DNA of 8,535 nt from CAYMTV01 sp964393525 (GTDB lineage Bacteria > Patescibacteriota > Microgenomatia > Daviesbacterales > UBA10151): positions 1 to 8,535 of the forward strand of contig CAYMTV010000035.1 in NCBI GenBank assembly GCA_964393525.1, read 5' to 3'. Below, in pieces: positions 1 to 5,527 of this stretch. The first letter of the stretch is position 1. Every line of letters starts with the position of its first letter. Both the position numbers and the translations under genes were made by a program. The notes under the pieces were generated by a model that saw nothing but the letters and a program-made list of their open reading frames with translations, did not search any database and was not told the DNA's origin.

Positions 1-385
1 ATCTCCTGGGTGCGGGTGAAAAAGCGTTGCGCACTCCAACTCTTGCGATAAAAGCAGAAATAATGTCCGCTTTCCACTCCTCATAAGTTCTCCGAACTCG
101 CCTAAAAGCTTGGGTAGTTGCATGATGGTCTCGCATAACTGTTGGATGGAAACCTATGTCTGTTGCTACATGTCCCATAACCAAATCATGTATCTCCCTT
201 CTTCTCATAGGGTTTGTTTGGGAAAATGGGTTTCCACCCTTGGTGTTCATTTCGCGTTCGAAACGCTCGTAGGCATCTAGATATGGCACTCTGGGTTCAG
301 TGTGTATGGTGTGGATGGGAGCAGTAAACGTGCGATCTCCATCAATGTTAGCATGACCATATTCAGTTGCTTCACTTGCTGACAT
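1..385 (-). CDS. Hypothetical protein, 5' part only (runs off left edge)
   Basis: An open frame of 128 codons begins at the ATG at 385-383 and stays open to the window edge, so the C-terminus is missing. I do not recognise the family. The visible protein is hydrophilic, rich in Arg and His, and begins MSASEATEYGHANIDGD. It has no signal peptide or membrane segment. Residues from about 75 on look helical and basic (RREIHDLVMGHVATDIGF, then AFRRVRRTYEEW), which is compatible with a DNA- or RNA-binding helical domain, but I see no diagnostic motif. The start is supported by AGAAGGA at 397-403, 11-12 bases upstream, and by a promoter just beyond it. It lies downstream of nusB on the same strand but has its own promoter, so it is probably a separate transcription unit. 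That it is a real gene is likely; its function is unknown. Confidence 0.7.
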   Translation of the reverse strand, partial: MSASEATEYGHANIDGDRTFTAPIHTIHTEPRVPYLDAYERFEREMNTKGGNPFSQTNPMRRREIHDLVMGHVATDIGFHPTVMRDHHATTQAFRRVRRTYEEWKADIISAFIARVGVRNAFSPAPRR

Positions 386-400
386 TTTTCTGACAATTCC

Positions 401-417
401 TTCTAATAAAATTAGAA
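401..417. promoter_or_regulatory. Perfect inverted repeat over -10 box, candidate operator
   Basis: TTCTAAT and ATTAGAA form perfect 7-base arms around a 3-base AAA centre. The dyad covers the whole -10 hexamer (411-416) and the predicted start of transcription, which is where a repressor would block RNA polymerase. It could also fold at the DNA level. No regulator gene is visible nearby. Chance palindromes are commoner in AT-rich DNA, so operator function is inference. Confidence 0.35.
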
Positions 418-439
418 CCGATACTTTTCGGAATTTCAA
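411..439 (-). promoter_or_regulatory. Sigma70-type promoter of the left-edge gene
   Basis: Read on the minus strand, TTGAAA (439-434) and TCTAAT (416-411) are separated by exactly 17 bases. Each hexamer matches five of six consensus bases. The predicted transcript starts near 404, about 20 bases before the ATG, so the leader is little more than the ribosome binding site AGAAGGA. This is the best consensus promoter in the window. Confidence 0.6.
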
Positions 440-494
440 GTAGCAGTTTTGAATAATTTGAGGCTAAGTTAGATTAATTTTGGGAAAAATTATA

Positions 495-863
495 TTAAGT
501 TTCAATTTGGTTATCGGAAATAAGCTTTCCTAAGGCGCCATTGATAAATCCGGCGGAAGATTCCGAACCGTATTGTTTAGCAATTTCTACTGCTTCATCC
601 ACCACAACTTTAGGGGGTGTATCTTTGACAATTAAAAGCTCATAAGCTGCAAGCCTTAGTATTGCCAGATCTATCTTATTTATTTTTTCAATCGGCCAAG
701 AAGGTGCAGCTTTCTGGATCTCCTCATCTATTTCTTTTTGTTTTTTTAAAATCTCTTTAACTGCCTGATGTTCAATTTCGTCAGGAGAATTAAACTCCGA
801 TGCAAAAATCTCCTGCATGATCTTTATTCTTTGCAAATGCCTGGGATCTTTAGAAGTTTTCAT
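495..863 (-). CDS. nusB: Transcription antitermination factor NusB
   Basis: NusB is an all-helical protein that with NusE (S10) binds boxA RNA and supports processive transcription of rRNA operons. The C-terminal family signature is very clear: VVVDEAVEIAKQYGSESSAG (about residues 86-105) followed by FINGALGKL, preceded by the helix IDLAILRLAAYELL. The chosen start is the ATG at 863-861, giving 122 residues, somewhat shorter than E. coli NusB (139). The frame is open further upstream, but that stretch lies inside rpmF and does not look like NusB. The ATG shares one base with the rpmF stop (TAATG) and has no Shine-Dalgarno sequence, so translation is probably coupled to rpmF. The family call is secure. 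Confidence 0.95.
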   Translation of the reverse strand: MKTSKDPRHLQRIKIMQEIFASEFNSPDEIEHQAVKEILKKQKEIDEEIQKAAPSWPIEKINKIDLAILRLAAYELLIVKDTPPKVVVDEAVEIAKQYGSESSAGFINGALGKLISDNQIET

Positions 864-1066
864 TAAGCGCGGGTGACAACGGTTTTTTGTTTTACTTCTC
901 TTGTGGCTTTGCCAGCATAAAAGCCACAGTTTCTGCAAGCCATGTGGGCCAAGGTTTTTTCATTGCAGTTTTTGCAGGTTATAAAACTGATAGCAGATAA
1001 AGCAATAGCTGCTCTTCTTGTTCTTTTCCTAGCTTTGCTATGTCTGCGCTTTGGTTCATGAGGCAT
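863..1066 (-). CDS. rpmF: 50S ribosomal protein L32
   Basis: L32 is a small zinc-ribbon protein of the large ribosomal subunit. The 67-residue product starts MPHEPKRRHSKARKRTRRA, the typical basic N-terminus, and then has two CxxC pairs, C31-C34 and C44-C47, which form the zinc site. It is therefore the Cys-containing rather than the Cys-free L32 type. The tail after the ribbon (from about residue 50) is longer than in short L32 proteins and is basic. Start choice is supported by AAGGAG at 1077-1082, 10 bases before the ATG. The gene lies 20 bases after recG and overlaps nusB by one base, so the three are probably co-transcribed. Confidence 0.96.
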   Translation of the reverse strand: MPHEPKRRHSKARKRTRRAAIALSAISFITCKNCNEKTLAHMACRNCGFYAGKATREVKQKTVVTRA

Positions 1067-1076
1067 TGGTTTTTGT

Positions 1077-1083
1077 CTCCTTT
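1077..1083 (-). promoter_or_regulatory. Shine-Dalgarno site of rpmF
   Basis: Minus-strand AAAGGAG lies 10 bases before the rpmF ATG. It is one of the strongest ribosome binding sites in the window. It contrasts with recG upstream and nusB downstream, which have none. Confidence 0.75.
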
Positions 1084-1086
1084 TTA

Positions 1087-3216
1087 CTAGTCAGGCATTG
1101 CGCCTGCTGTAATTTCGGATAATTTTACCTTAAGATCCGGGTAATTATCAAGCTTGGGATCTTCCTCCAAAATTTTCTTTGCTGCTTCCCTGGTTTTTTC
1201 TATTAAAGTCAGATCAGAAAAAGATGCCAGTTTAAACTCAAACCTGCCTGATTGTCTTCTACCAAAGATTTCTCCCGAGCCCCTAATTTTTAAATCAAGT
1301 TCTGCAAGTTTTAACCCGTTACTGGTTTTTTCCAGATTCTTCAGCCTTGTCCTATCCTGGGCATCCTCGGTACTCATAAATAGCAAACAAAAAGATTCTT
1401 TCTCTCCCCTGCCTACTCTCCCTCTTAGCTGATGGAGTTGTGCAAGCCCGAACCTTTCCGCGCCTTCAATAACCATAATCGTAGCATTGGAAACATCCAT
1501 CCCAACTTCTACAACCGATGTAGAAACCAAAATATCCAGTTTATGATCTTTGAAATCATTGATAGCCTTTTCCTTATCTTTGGAAGAAAGCTTTCCATGC
1601 AATAACCCTAACCTTAAATTTGGAAATACAAAGTTTTTCAACCTTTCAAATTCAACTTTGGCAGCCTTGGCGGAAGTTAATGTTTCGGACTGCTCAATAA
1701 GCGGCGTAATAATATAAACTTGGTCACCCCCGCCAATCTTTTTTTCAATAAATTTATACGCGTCCGTCCGTTTTTTGCCAGGGACAACGTAAGTCTTGAC
1801 CGGCTTTCTGCCTTTTGGCAGCTCATCAATAATCGATAAATCCAAATCCCCATACAAAGTTAAAGCAACGGTTCTTGGGATTGGAGTTGCAGTCATGGTT
1901 AAAAAATGTGGGACTTTGGCTTTGGACCTTAAAACAGAGCGTTGTTCAACTCCAAACCTTTGCTGCTCATCGATAATAATTAGTCCCACATCTTCAGTTA
2001 ATAATTTATCTGAAAGTAAAGCATGGGTTCCGATGATGATATCAGGAGATGAATCATGACTCACGAATAATGAATTATGTTTTTTTTGCTTTTTCCCATT
2101 CTTCATATTTCTTGCTTCTTGATTCTTAGTAAATTTCCTGCTTCCTGTATAAATCCCTACACTAATTCCAAATGGTTCAAGTAACCTTTGGAATGTAGAA
2201 TAATGCTGGAAAGCCAGTATTTCGGTTGGTGCCATATAGAGAGTCTTCAGATTGTTTAAGTATGTTAAATAGGCAATAATTGCTGCAACCACGGTTTTTC
2301 CGGAGCCTACTTCTCCCTGGACCAATCTGTTCATCGGATTTTGTTTTTTTAGATCATCACAAATTTCAACGACCACTCTTTTTTGTGCTACGGTTAATTT
2401 GAACGGAAGTCCTTCTATAAATTTCTGTAATTTATCATTTGGAATTTGTAGTTTCTCTATAGTGGGTTTACTCTGCCATTCAAAACGGACTTTTTGTGTT
2501 GCCAGCTGAACATAAAACAGTTCATCAAATGCCAGTCTGTCCCGGGCTTTTGTTGCGTCTTCCCAACTCCCCGGAAAATGGATAAGGTTTATGGCAGTTT
2601 TTAAATCAAGCATCTTGCCCTTTATCCTCTTAGGCAACGGGTCTTTGACTTCACTAATTACTTTTGGCAAAACCTGGTCAATTTTGGTTCTGATCCACTT
2701 GGAGGTTAAGCCCATTGTTTCGGGGTAAACAGGAACCAGACGTCCAGTATGGAGGGAGGTGGGAGGTTGCAGGGTGGAGTTATCTTTTCTCCCTACTCCA
2801 TCCTCCGCGCCCCGTGCTAAATTCTCCCAGACAGGGGCGACAATTGTAAACTTATTTTTATATTTAGTTAGTTTTCCTGAAATCTGTATTCTGTCACCTG
2901 TTGTTATTTGCTTAATTAACCATGAGGAGTTAAACCAGGTTAAAGTTATAGGTATTGTCCCGTCATTAAAAATTGCCTGGGTGATAATTTTTCTTGAACG
3001 AGTATAGATGTTTTTAATAGACCAAACCTCACCTGTTAAGGTAACTTTTTCGCCTTCCTGGGCTTCAATTGCATTAGAAACCTGGGAGAAATCATCATAG
3101 CGGAATGGATAATGGTTGATTAAATCCCAAACTGTATTTAAATTTAGCTTAGTAAGCTTCCAGGACAAAGATGAACCAACACCGGGAAGTGCTGCTAAAG
3201 GTGTGTTCAAGTTCAT
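1087..3216 (-). CDS. recG: ATP-dependent DNA helicase RecG
   Basis: RecG is a superfamily 2 translocase on double-stranded DNA that regresses stalled forks and processes branched junctions. The domain order is complete. A helix-hairpin-helix-like N-terminus (LAALPGVGSSLSWKL, residues 7-21) is followed by the OB-fold wedge (about 55-165). Walker A GEVGSGKT is at 301-308, DEQQ at 416-419, TATPIPRT from 442 and QLRGRVGRG at 596-604. The C-terminal motif DLKIRGSGEIFGRRQSG starts at 641. The ATG at 3216 gives 709 residues, slightly long for the family, because of two low-complexity insertions (about residues 134-154 and 365-391) described in the findings. An in-frame ATG exists 96 bases upstream, but that stretch overlaps another small gene and is not RecG-like. 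There is no Shine-Dalgarno sequence; a -10 box ends six bases before the ATG. All catalytic motifs are intact, so it should be active. Confidence 0.95.
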   Translation of the reverse strand: MNLNTPLAALPGVGSSLSWKLTKLNLNTVWDLINHYPFRYDDFSQVSNAIEAQEGEKVTLTGEVWSIKNIYTRSRKIITQAIFNDGTIPITLTWFNSSWLIKQITTGDRIQISGKLTKYKNKFTIVAPVWENLARGAEDGVGRKDNSTLQPPTSLHTGRLVPVYPETMGLTSKWIRTKIDQVLPKVISEVKDPLPKRIKGKMLDLKTAINLIHFPGSWEDATKARDRLAFDELFYVQLATQKVRFEWQSKPTIEKLQIPNDKLQKFIEGLPFKLTVAQKRVVVEICDDLKKQNPMNRLVQGEVGSGKTVVAAIIAYLTYLNNLKTLYMAPTEILAFQHYSTFQRLLEPFGISVGIYTGSRKFTKNQEARNMKNGKKQKKHNSLFVSHDSSPDIIIGTHALLSDKLLTEDVGLIIIDEQQRFGVEQRSVLRSKAKVPHFLTMTATPIPRTVALTLYGDLDLSIIDELPKGRKPVKTYVVPGKKRTDAYKFIEKKIGGGDQVYIITPLIEQSETLTSAKAAKVEFERLKNFVFPNLRLGLLHGKLSSKDKEKAINDFKDHKLDILVSTSVVEVGMDVSNATIMVIEGAERFGLAQLHQLRGRVGRGEKESFCLLFMSTEDAQDRTRLKNLEKTSNGLKLAELDLKIRGSGEIFGRRQSGRFEFKLASFSDLTLIEKTREAAKKILEEDPKLDNYPDLKVKLSEITAGAMPD
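2044..2124 (-). repeat. Degenerate short-repeat tract inside recG
   Basis: On the minus strand this stretch begins with loosely 7-base-periodic units (AAGAATC, AAGAAGC, AAGAAAT), then an A-rich run. On the plus strand a 9-base near-duplicate follows, GAATCATGA (2051-2059) and GAATAATGA (2065-2073), matching at eight of nine. It encodes a Lys/Asn/Ser/His-rich loop between conserved helicase motifs. It looks like inserted low-complexity DNA that kept the reading frame. Confidence 0.45.
2751..2806. repeat. G-rich/C-rich imperfect inverted repeat inside recG
   Basis: The plus strand carries a purine-rich arm made of GGAGG, GGGAGG and GGTGGAG words. After a short TATCTTTT spacer comes the pyrimidine counterpart CTCCCTACTCCATCCTCC. 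The arms pair imperfectly. The composition is unlike the AT-rich gene around it. It encodes part of a Gly/Asp/Pro-rich extra loop in the RecG wedge domain. Confidence 0.45.
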
Positions 3217-3222
3217 ACCTGG

Positions 3223-3250
3223 ATTATATTTGAATATGGGCTTTAGTAAA
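3223..3250 (-). promoter_or_regulatory. Possible leaderless promoter of recG
   Basis: On the minus strand TTTACT (3250-3245) and a perfect TATAAT (3228-3223) are 16 bases apart. Only six bases separate the TATAAT from the recG ATG, so transcription would begin at the start codon itself. The -35 box overlaps the stop codon of the upstream 33-residue ORF. The identical TTTACT/TATAAT pair occurs before the gene at 3560. The hexamers are seen; promoter activity is inferred. Confidence 0.45.
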
Positions 3251-3344
3251 AGAAGGGAGCAAATGAGGTTAATACAAGACCAATGACAGCAATGGCAGAA
3301 AGAATGATCCAAAAAACCTTATGTTTTCTATAAAATTTATCCAT
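3243..3344 (-). CDS. Small membrane peptide, 33 residues, upstream of recG
   Basis: The ATG at 3344-3342 opens a 33-codon frame ending in TAA at 3245-3243. The product has a basic N-terminus (MDKFYRKHK), then one hydrophobic helix (about residues 10-29: VFWIILSAIAVIGLVLTSFA), and ends APFFY. This is the layout of a genuine single-pass small membrane protein with the N-terminus inside. An in-frame TAA a few codons upstream fixes the ATG as the only start. There is no Shine-Dalgarno sequence, but TAAAAT (3359-3354) lies nine bases upstream. It ends 26 bases before recG on the same strand, so it may lead that operon. I do not recognise a family or function. The peptide-like composition makes it better than a chance ORF. 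Confidence 0.6.
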   Translation of the reverse strand: MDKFYRKHKVFWIILSAIAVIGLVLTSFAPFFY

Positions 3345-3385
3345 TAATGAAATATTTTAGCATTAAAATGGTAAAATGTTAAAGT
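3345..3385. promoter_or_regulatory. Divergent AT-rich promoter region
   Basis: These 41 bases separate the start codons of the minus-strand 33-residue ORF (3344) and the plus-strand small ORF (3386). TAAAAT occurs on the minus strand at 3359-3354 and twice on the plus strand, at 3364-3369 and 3372-3377. The nearer boxes lie 8-9 bases from their start codons. There is no Shine-Dalgarno sequence on either side and I see no convincing -35 boxes. The region is best read as back-to-back weak promoters giving near-leaderless transcripts. Confidence 0.35.
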
Positions 3386-3514
3386 ATGGCAAATAAAGAA
3401 AGAGAACCTAATCCCTCAATCTGGCAGTTTTGGAAATAGTCTTCTAGAAGGTGGAGTACTGGAGAAATTCTAGCGCTCATTGCTGCTGGGGTAGGTATTG
3501 CTATAGTCGCTTAG
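3386..3514 (+). pseudogene. Small membrane-protein gene broken by in-frame TAG
   Basis: The ATG at 3386 opens MANKEREPNPSIWQFWK and then meets TAG at 3437-3439. The same frame continues for 24 more codons to a second TAG at 3512-3514. The second part (SSRRWSTGE followed by ILALIAAGVGIAIVA) is a charged linker and one hydrophobic helix, exactly what a small tail-anchored protein would have after the hydrophilic first part. One base change (TGG to TAG at 3438) would explain the break and restore a 42-residue protein. The second half has no ATG, GTG or TTG in frame. TAG clearly ends recG, tyrS and atpE here, so general recoding is excluded. A recent nonsense mutation, an assembly error or programmed read-through remain possible. 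No family is recognised. Confidence 0.5.
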
Positions 3515-3519
3515 CATAC

Positions 3520-3548
3520 TTTACTAATCGCCTCCATTTTTCTATAAT
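3520..3548 (+). promoter_or_regulatory. Promoter of the gene at 3560, short leader
   Basis: TTTACT (3520-3525) and a perfect TATAAT (3543-3548) are separated by 17 bases. The ATG follows 11 bases after the TATAAT, so the predicted leader is only about five bases and contains no Shine-Dalgarno sequence. The hexamer pair is identical to that proposed for recG. Confidence 0.5.
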
Positions 3549-3559
3549 TATAGGCTAAT

Positions 3560-3979
3560 ATGCCTAAACCTGAAATTAATCTGAAAGAATTTATCCCTCA
3601 TGAAAAACCAATTCCTGAAGTTTCTGATGTAGCGGTGCATAATGTTGATGATTTAACCAGGGATTATCATCCAAGTAGGTGGAGTTATTTACCAATGCCC
3701 TATGGGGAATTCCCTCGAGAAAAAGGGTATCATCCTCAAGCAATTAGAATGCCCAATAATTCTCAAAGATTTAATTTTAGAAGAGCTGCAATTTTTGGTT
3801 CTTTGCAATTTCTTAGTCTTGCAGCTTCGATCGAAGTAATGGATGTTTTGGTGTTTCACCATATAACAAGACAAATGACTTCAGAACAAGCTTTATTGTT
3901 TGGTGCACCATGGGCAATAGCTTTAGGGGTTGGTACTGCAGTTTATCGGGCTGTGACCCAAGGCAGAAGAATCTCTTAA
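3560..3979 (+). CDS. Hypothetical membrane protein, two C-terminal helices
   Basis: This 139-residue protein is not recognised. The first 74 residues are hydrophilic and proline-rich, with several short Pro-containing motifs (FIPHEKPIPEV, YLPMPYGEFPREKGYHP). Two hydrophobic segments follow, at about 76-99 (AAIFGSLQFLSLAASIEVMD) and 111-131 (ALLFGAPWAIALGVGTAVY), ending in the basic tail QGRRIS. The basic residues around both the first helix (FRR) and the tail suggest a hairpin with both ends in the cytoplasm. The ATG is favoured by the promoter 11 bases upstream. It lies between two other small plus-strand genes with hydrophobic C-termini, each with its own promoter-like sequence. There is no sign of truncation. 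Confidence 0.7.
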   Translation: MPKPEINLKEFIPHEKPIPEVSDVAVHNVDDLTRDYHPSRWSYLPMPYGEFPREKGYHPQAIRMPNNSQRFNFRRAAIFGSLQFLSLAASIEVMDVLVFHHITRQMTSEQALLFGAPWAIALGVGTAVYRAVTQGRRIS

Positions 3980-3987
3980 ATTCCCTC

Positions 3988-4016
3988 TTGAACTTTGAAA
4001 ATGTTCGCAGTATTCT
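3988..4016 (+). promoter_or_regulatory. Possible leaderless promoter of the gene at 4023
   Basis: TTGAAC (3988-3993) and TATTCT (4011-4016) have a 17-base spacer and lie in the short gap between two small genes. Six bases separate the -10 box from the ATG, so transcription would begin at the start codon. Each hexamer matches consensus at four of six bases, so support is moderate at best. Confidence 0.35.
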
Positions 4017-4022
4017 CAAAAT

Positions 4023-4418
4023 ATGTTAGATGGTGGAGATTTAGAAAGAAGATATAGGAGAAATCCTATTCCTAATCCTGAATGTTTCACTCCCCGTAAA
4101 ACTCAATTATCACCTGCGCTTAGAAGTTCACTGGCTGAAGCCCTGCAAGGCGCGGGAGATTTAAGAGATATTAGTCCAGATGACTGGATTCAGGAAAAAG
4201 TAATCCATGCAATACTTGCGGTAGAAAAGGGGTTAATGCCTTTACTGAAAAGACCCCAAAAAGGTAGGCTAAGAGTTGCAACGAGTATGGGAAGAAAACT
4301 CGATCCTACAGACAGGGCTTTGATGGTGACAGCTATTGCCGCAGGGGTTGCCATAGGTATAGCCGGTATTGGAATTGAAATTACAAAGCTTAGAGCGAAT
4401 CAACCCCCAAAACCCTAA
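4023..4418 (+). CDS. Hypothetical protein with C-terminal membrane anchor
   Basis: The 131-residue product is unrecognised. Residues 1-95 are soluble and basic, with a probable helical part (SPALRSSLAEAL at 30-41, then SPDDWIQEKVIHAILAVEKG at 51-70). A single hydrophobic helix at about 99-121 (ALMVTAIAAGVAIGIAGIGI) and a short basic tail (TKLRANQPPKP) follow. This is a tail-anchored layout, with the bulk of the protein probably cytoplasmic. There is no Shine-Dalgarno sequence before the ATG. The stop codon TAA ends at 4418 and the convergent tyrS ends at 4419, leaving no room for a terminator between them. The glycine/alanine-rich anchor resembles in style the helix of the broken small gene at 3386-3514, but I see no alignable homology. 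Confidence 0.7.
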   Translation: MLDGGDLERRYRRNPIPNPECFTPRKTQLSPALRSSLAEALQGAGDLRDISPDDWIQEKVIHAILAVEKGLMPLLKRPQKGRLRVATSMGRKLDPTDRALMVTAIAAGVAIGIAGIGIEITKLRANQPPKP

Positions 4419-5519
4419 CTATTTTAACGTAAGACTCTCTATCTCTTTTAAAGCTGCTTTTCTTTTTGGGTCTTCAAAATACTGCCTTGCAGGTTCTAAC
4501 TTTTTAATTAACCAACTAACTAAGGCAGATTTTAAATCCATTGGGTGCAAATTTTTAGCGGCATAATCTTTTTCCAGCTGTTCATAGGAAGTGTATTTTA
4601 AATCCCCTCCCCATTTTTGATCCCTTTTAACTGTAAAAGTTAGATTATCTTCATAGAAAACTAGATGTTTTACCCAGTCCAAAATCGGGTTAAACTCTAT
4701 TTCCCCTTCCGGCGCATAAGCTGCTTTAATCTTTCTTTGAATTTCCTCCGGCTCATCATGGATAAATATTGCACTATCAGGCTTGCTTTTGCTCATTTTT
4801 GCAACCTCTAGATCCAGTACTTTTTTACCCGACTCATCGGTTGTAAAAACCGGAGTTATTAACCCTTGGAGCAAAGGATGGTGAATTGCAACAGGCTTTT
4901 CATATCCCAGAGATGAGGCAGCCTCCCTTGCTACAACATGGACATTTCTTTGGTCTGTTCCAGCGTGGGCAATGTTTACTCCTAAGGCATAGATATCTGC
5001 GGACTGCAAAGCTGGATACACCAGCATAGCAGTATCGGAGATTTCGGACTCTTTCCTCCCCATAATAGTTGTGGAGCGGATCATTCGGGCTAAGGTGGTT
5101 GCCTTCATAACTTTTATTACATTTGCCCAGTGTGCGGTTCCCATTTTTTCATAAAGCTCGGAGCCTAAAACAAAATTCAAATTTTGGGGATCTGCGCCTA
5201 CAGAGATTGCAGTGGCCTTGAGAGCCTCTTCAAAATAATCCCTGCCAAGTCTTTTTGCAGTTTCCAAAGTCCCGTCTAACTTTTTATTCAACCAGGTATG
5301 CCAGTCAGCAAGTAAAATTTGAATTTTGACTCCGGCCTGCTGCAGGTCTTTTATTTTAAGCATCATAAACAGCCAACCGACATGGGCTTTGCCCGAGATT
5401 TCCAGTCCAATGTAGTGCACCATAGGTTTGCCGGACTGAATAAGCGCTTTTAATTCCCCTTCTGTTAATGTCTCATCCAGGTGCCTGGTGATAAGCTTAA
5501 ATTTTTCTTCGTTAGTCAT
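4419..5519 (-). CDS. tyrS: Tyrosyl-tRNA synthetase, archaeal/eukaryotic type
   Basis: This class I synthetase charges tRNA-Tyr. The HIGH-box equivalent is SGKAHVGW (residues 42-49) and KMSKS lies at 241-245. Residues that line the tyrosine pocket in Methanocaldococcus TyrRS are conserved: Y36, Y168, Q172, D175 and Q190, within VYPALQSADIYALGV and HAGTDQRNVH. The Asp at 175 supports Tyr rather than Trp. The C-terminus (LHPMDLKSALVSWLIKKLEP) matches archaeal TyrRS, and the S4-like domain of most bacterial enzymes is absent. At 366 residues it is longer than the 306-residue Methanocaldococcus enzyme. The extra length is partly between the catalytic halves (GLITPVFTTDESGKKVLDLE before KMSKS) and partly at the C-terminal end. 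The ATG at 5519 has no Shine-Dalgarno sequence but has a promoter immediately upstream. Confidence 0.94.
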   Translation of the reverse strand: MTNEEKFKLITRHLDETLTEGELKALIQSGKPMVHYIGLEISGKAHVGWLFMMLKIKDLQQAGVKIQILLADWHTWLNKKLDGTLETAKRLGRDYFEEALKATAISVGADPQNLNFVLGSELYEKMGTAHWANVIKVMKATTLARMIRSTTIMGRKESEISDTAMLVYPALQSADIYALGVNIAHAGTDQRNVHVVAREAASSLGYEKPVAIHHPLLQGLITPVFTTDESGKKVLDLEVAKMSKSKPDSAIFIHDEPEEIQRKIKAAYAPEGEIEFNPILDWVKHLVFYEDNLTFTVKRDQKWGGDLKYTSYEQLEKDYAAKNLHPMDLKSALVSWLIKKLEPARQYFEDPKRKAALKEIESLTLK

Positions 5520-5527
5520 TTGAAATC

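Noticed and set aside
441..494. Terminator after nusB
   Set aside because: I looked for a stem followed by a U run on the minus strand and found none. The stretch is AT-rich without convincing structure.
864..938. Upstream extension of nusB by 25 codons
   Set aside because: The extension lies within rpmF in another frame, does not resemble NusB, and the ATG at 863 is coupled to the rpmF stop by TAATG.
1154..3007. Plus-strand open frames of 82-92 codons across recG
   Set aside because: They are antisense to a clear helicase gene, have no ribosome binding site, and are composed of shadow codons.
3217..3312. Upstream extension of recG by 32 codons
   Set aside because: It overlaps the 33-residue ORF in another frame and has a Cys/Leu-rich composition unlike RecG N-termini. 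The family-like sequence begins at the ATG at 3216.
3437..3439. TAG recoded as a sense codon genome-wide
   Set aside because: recG, tyrS and atpE all end in TAG at the expected C-terminus, so TAG is a stop in this genome.
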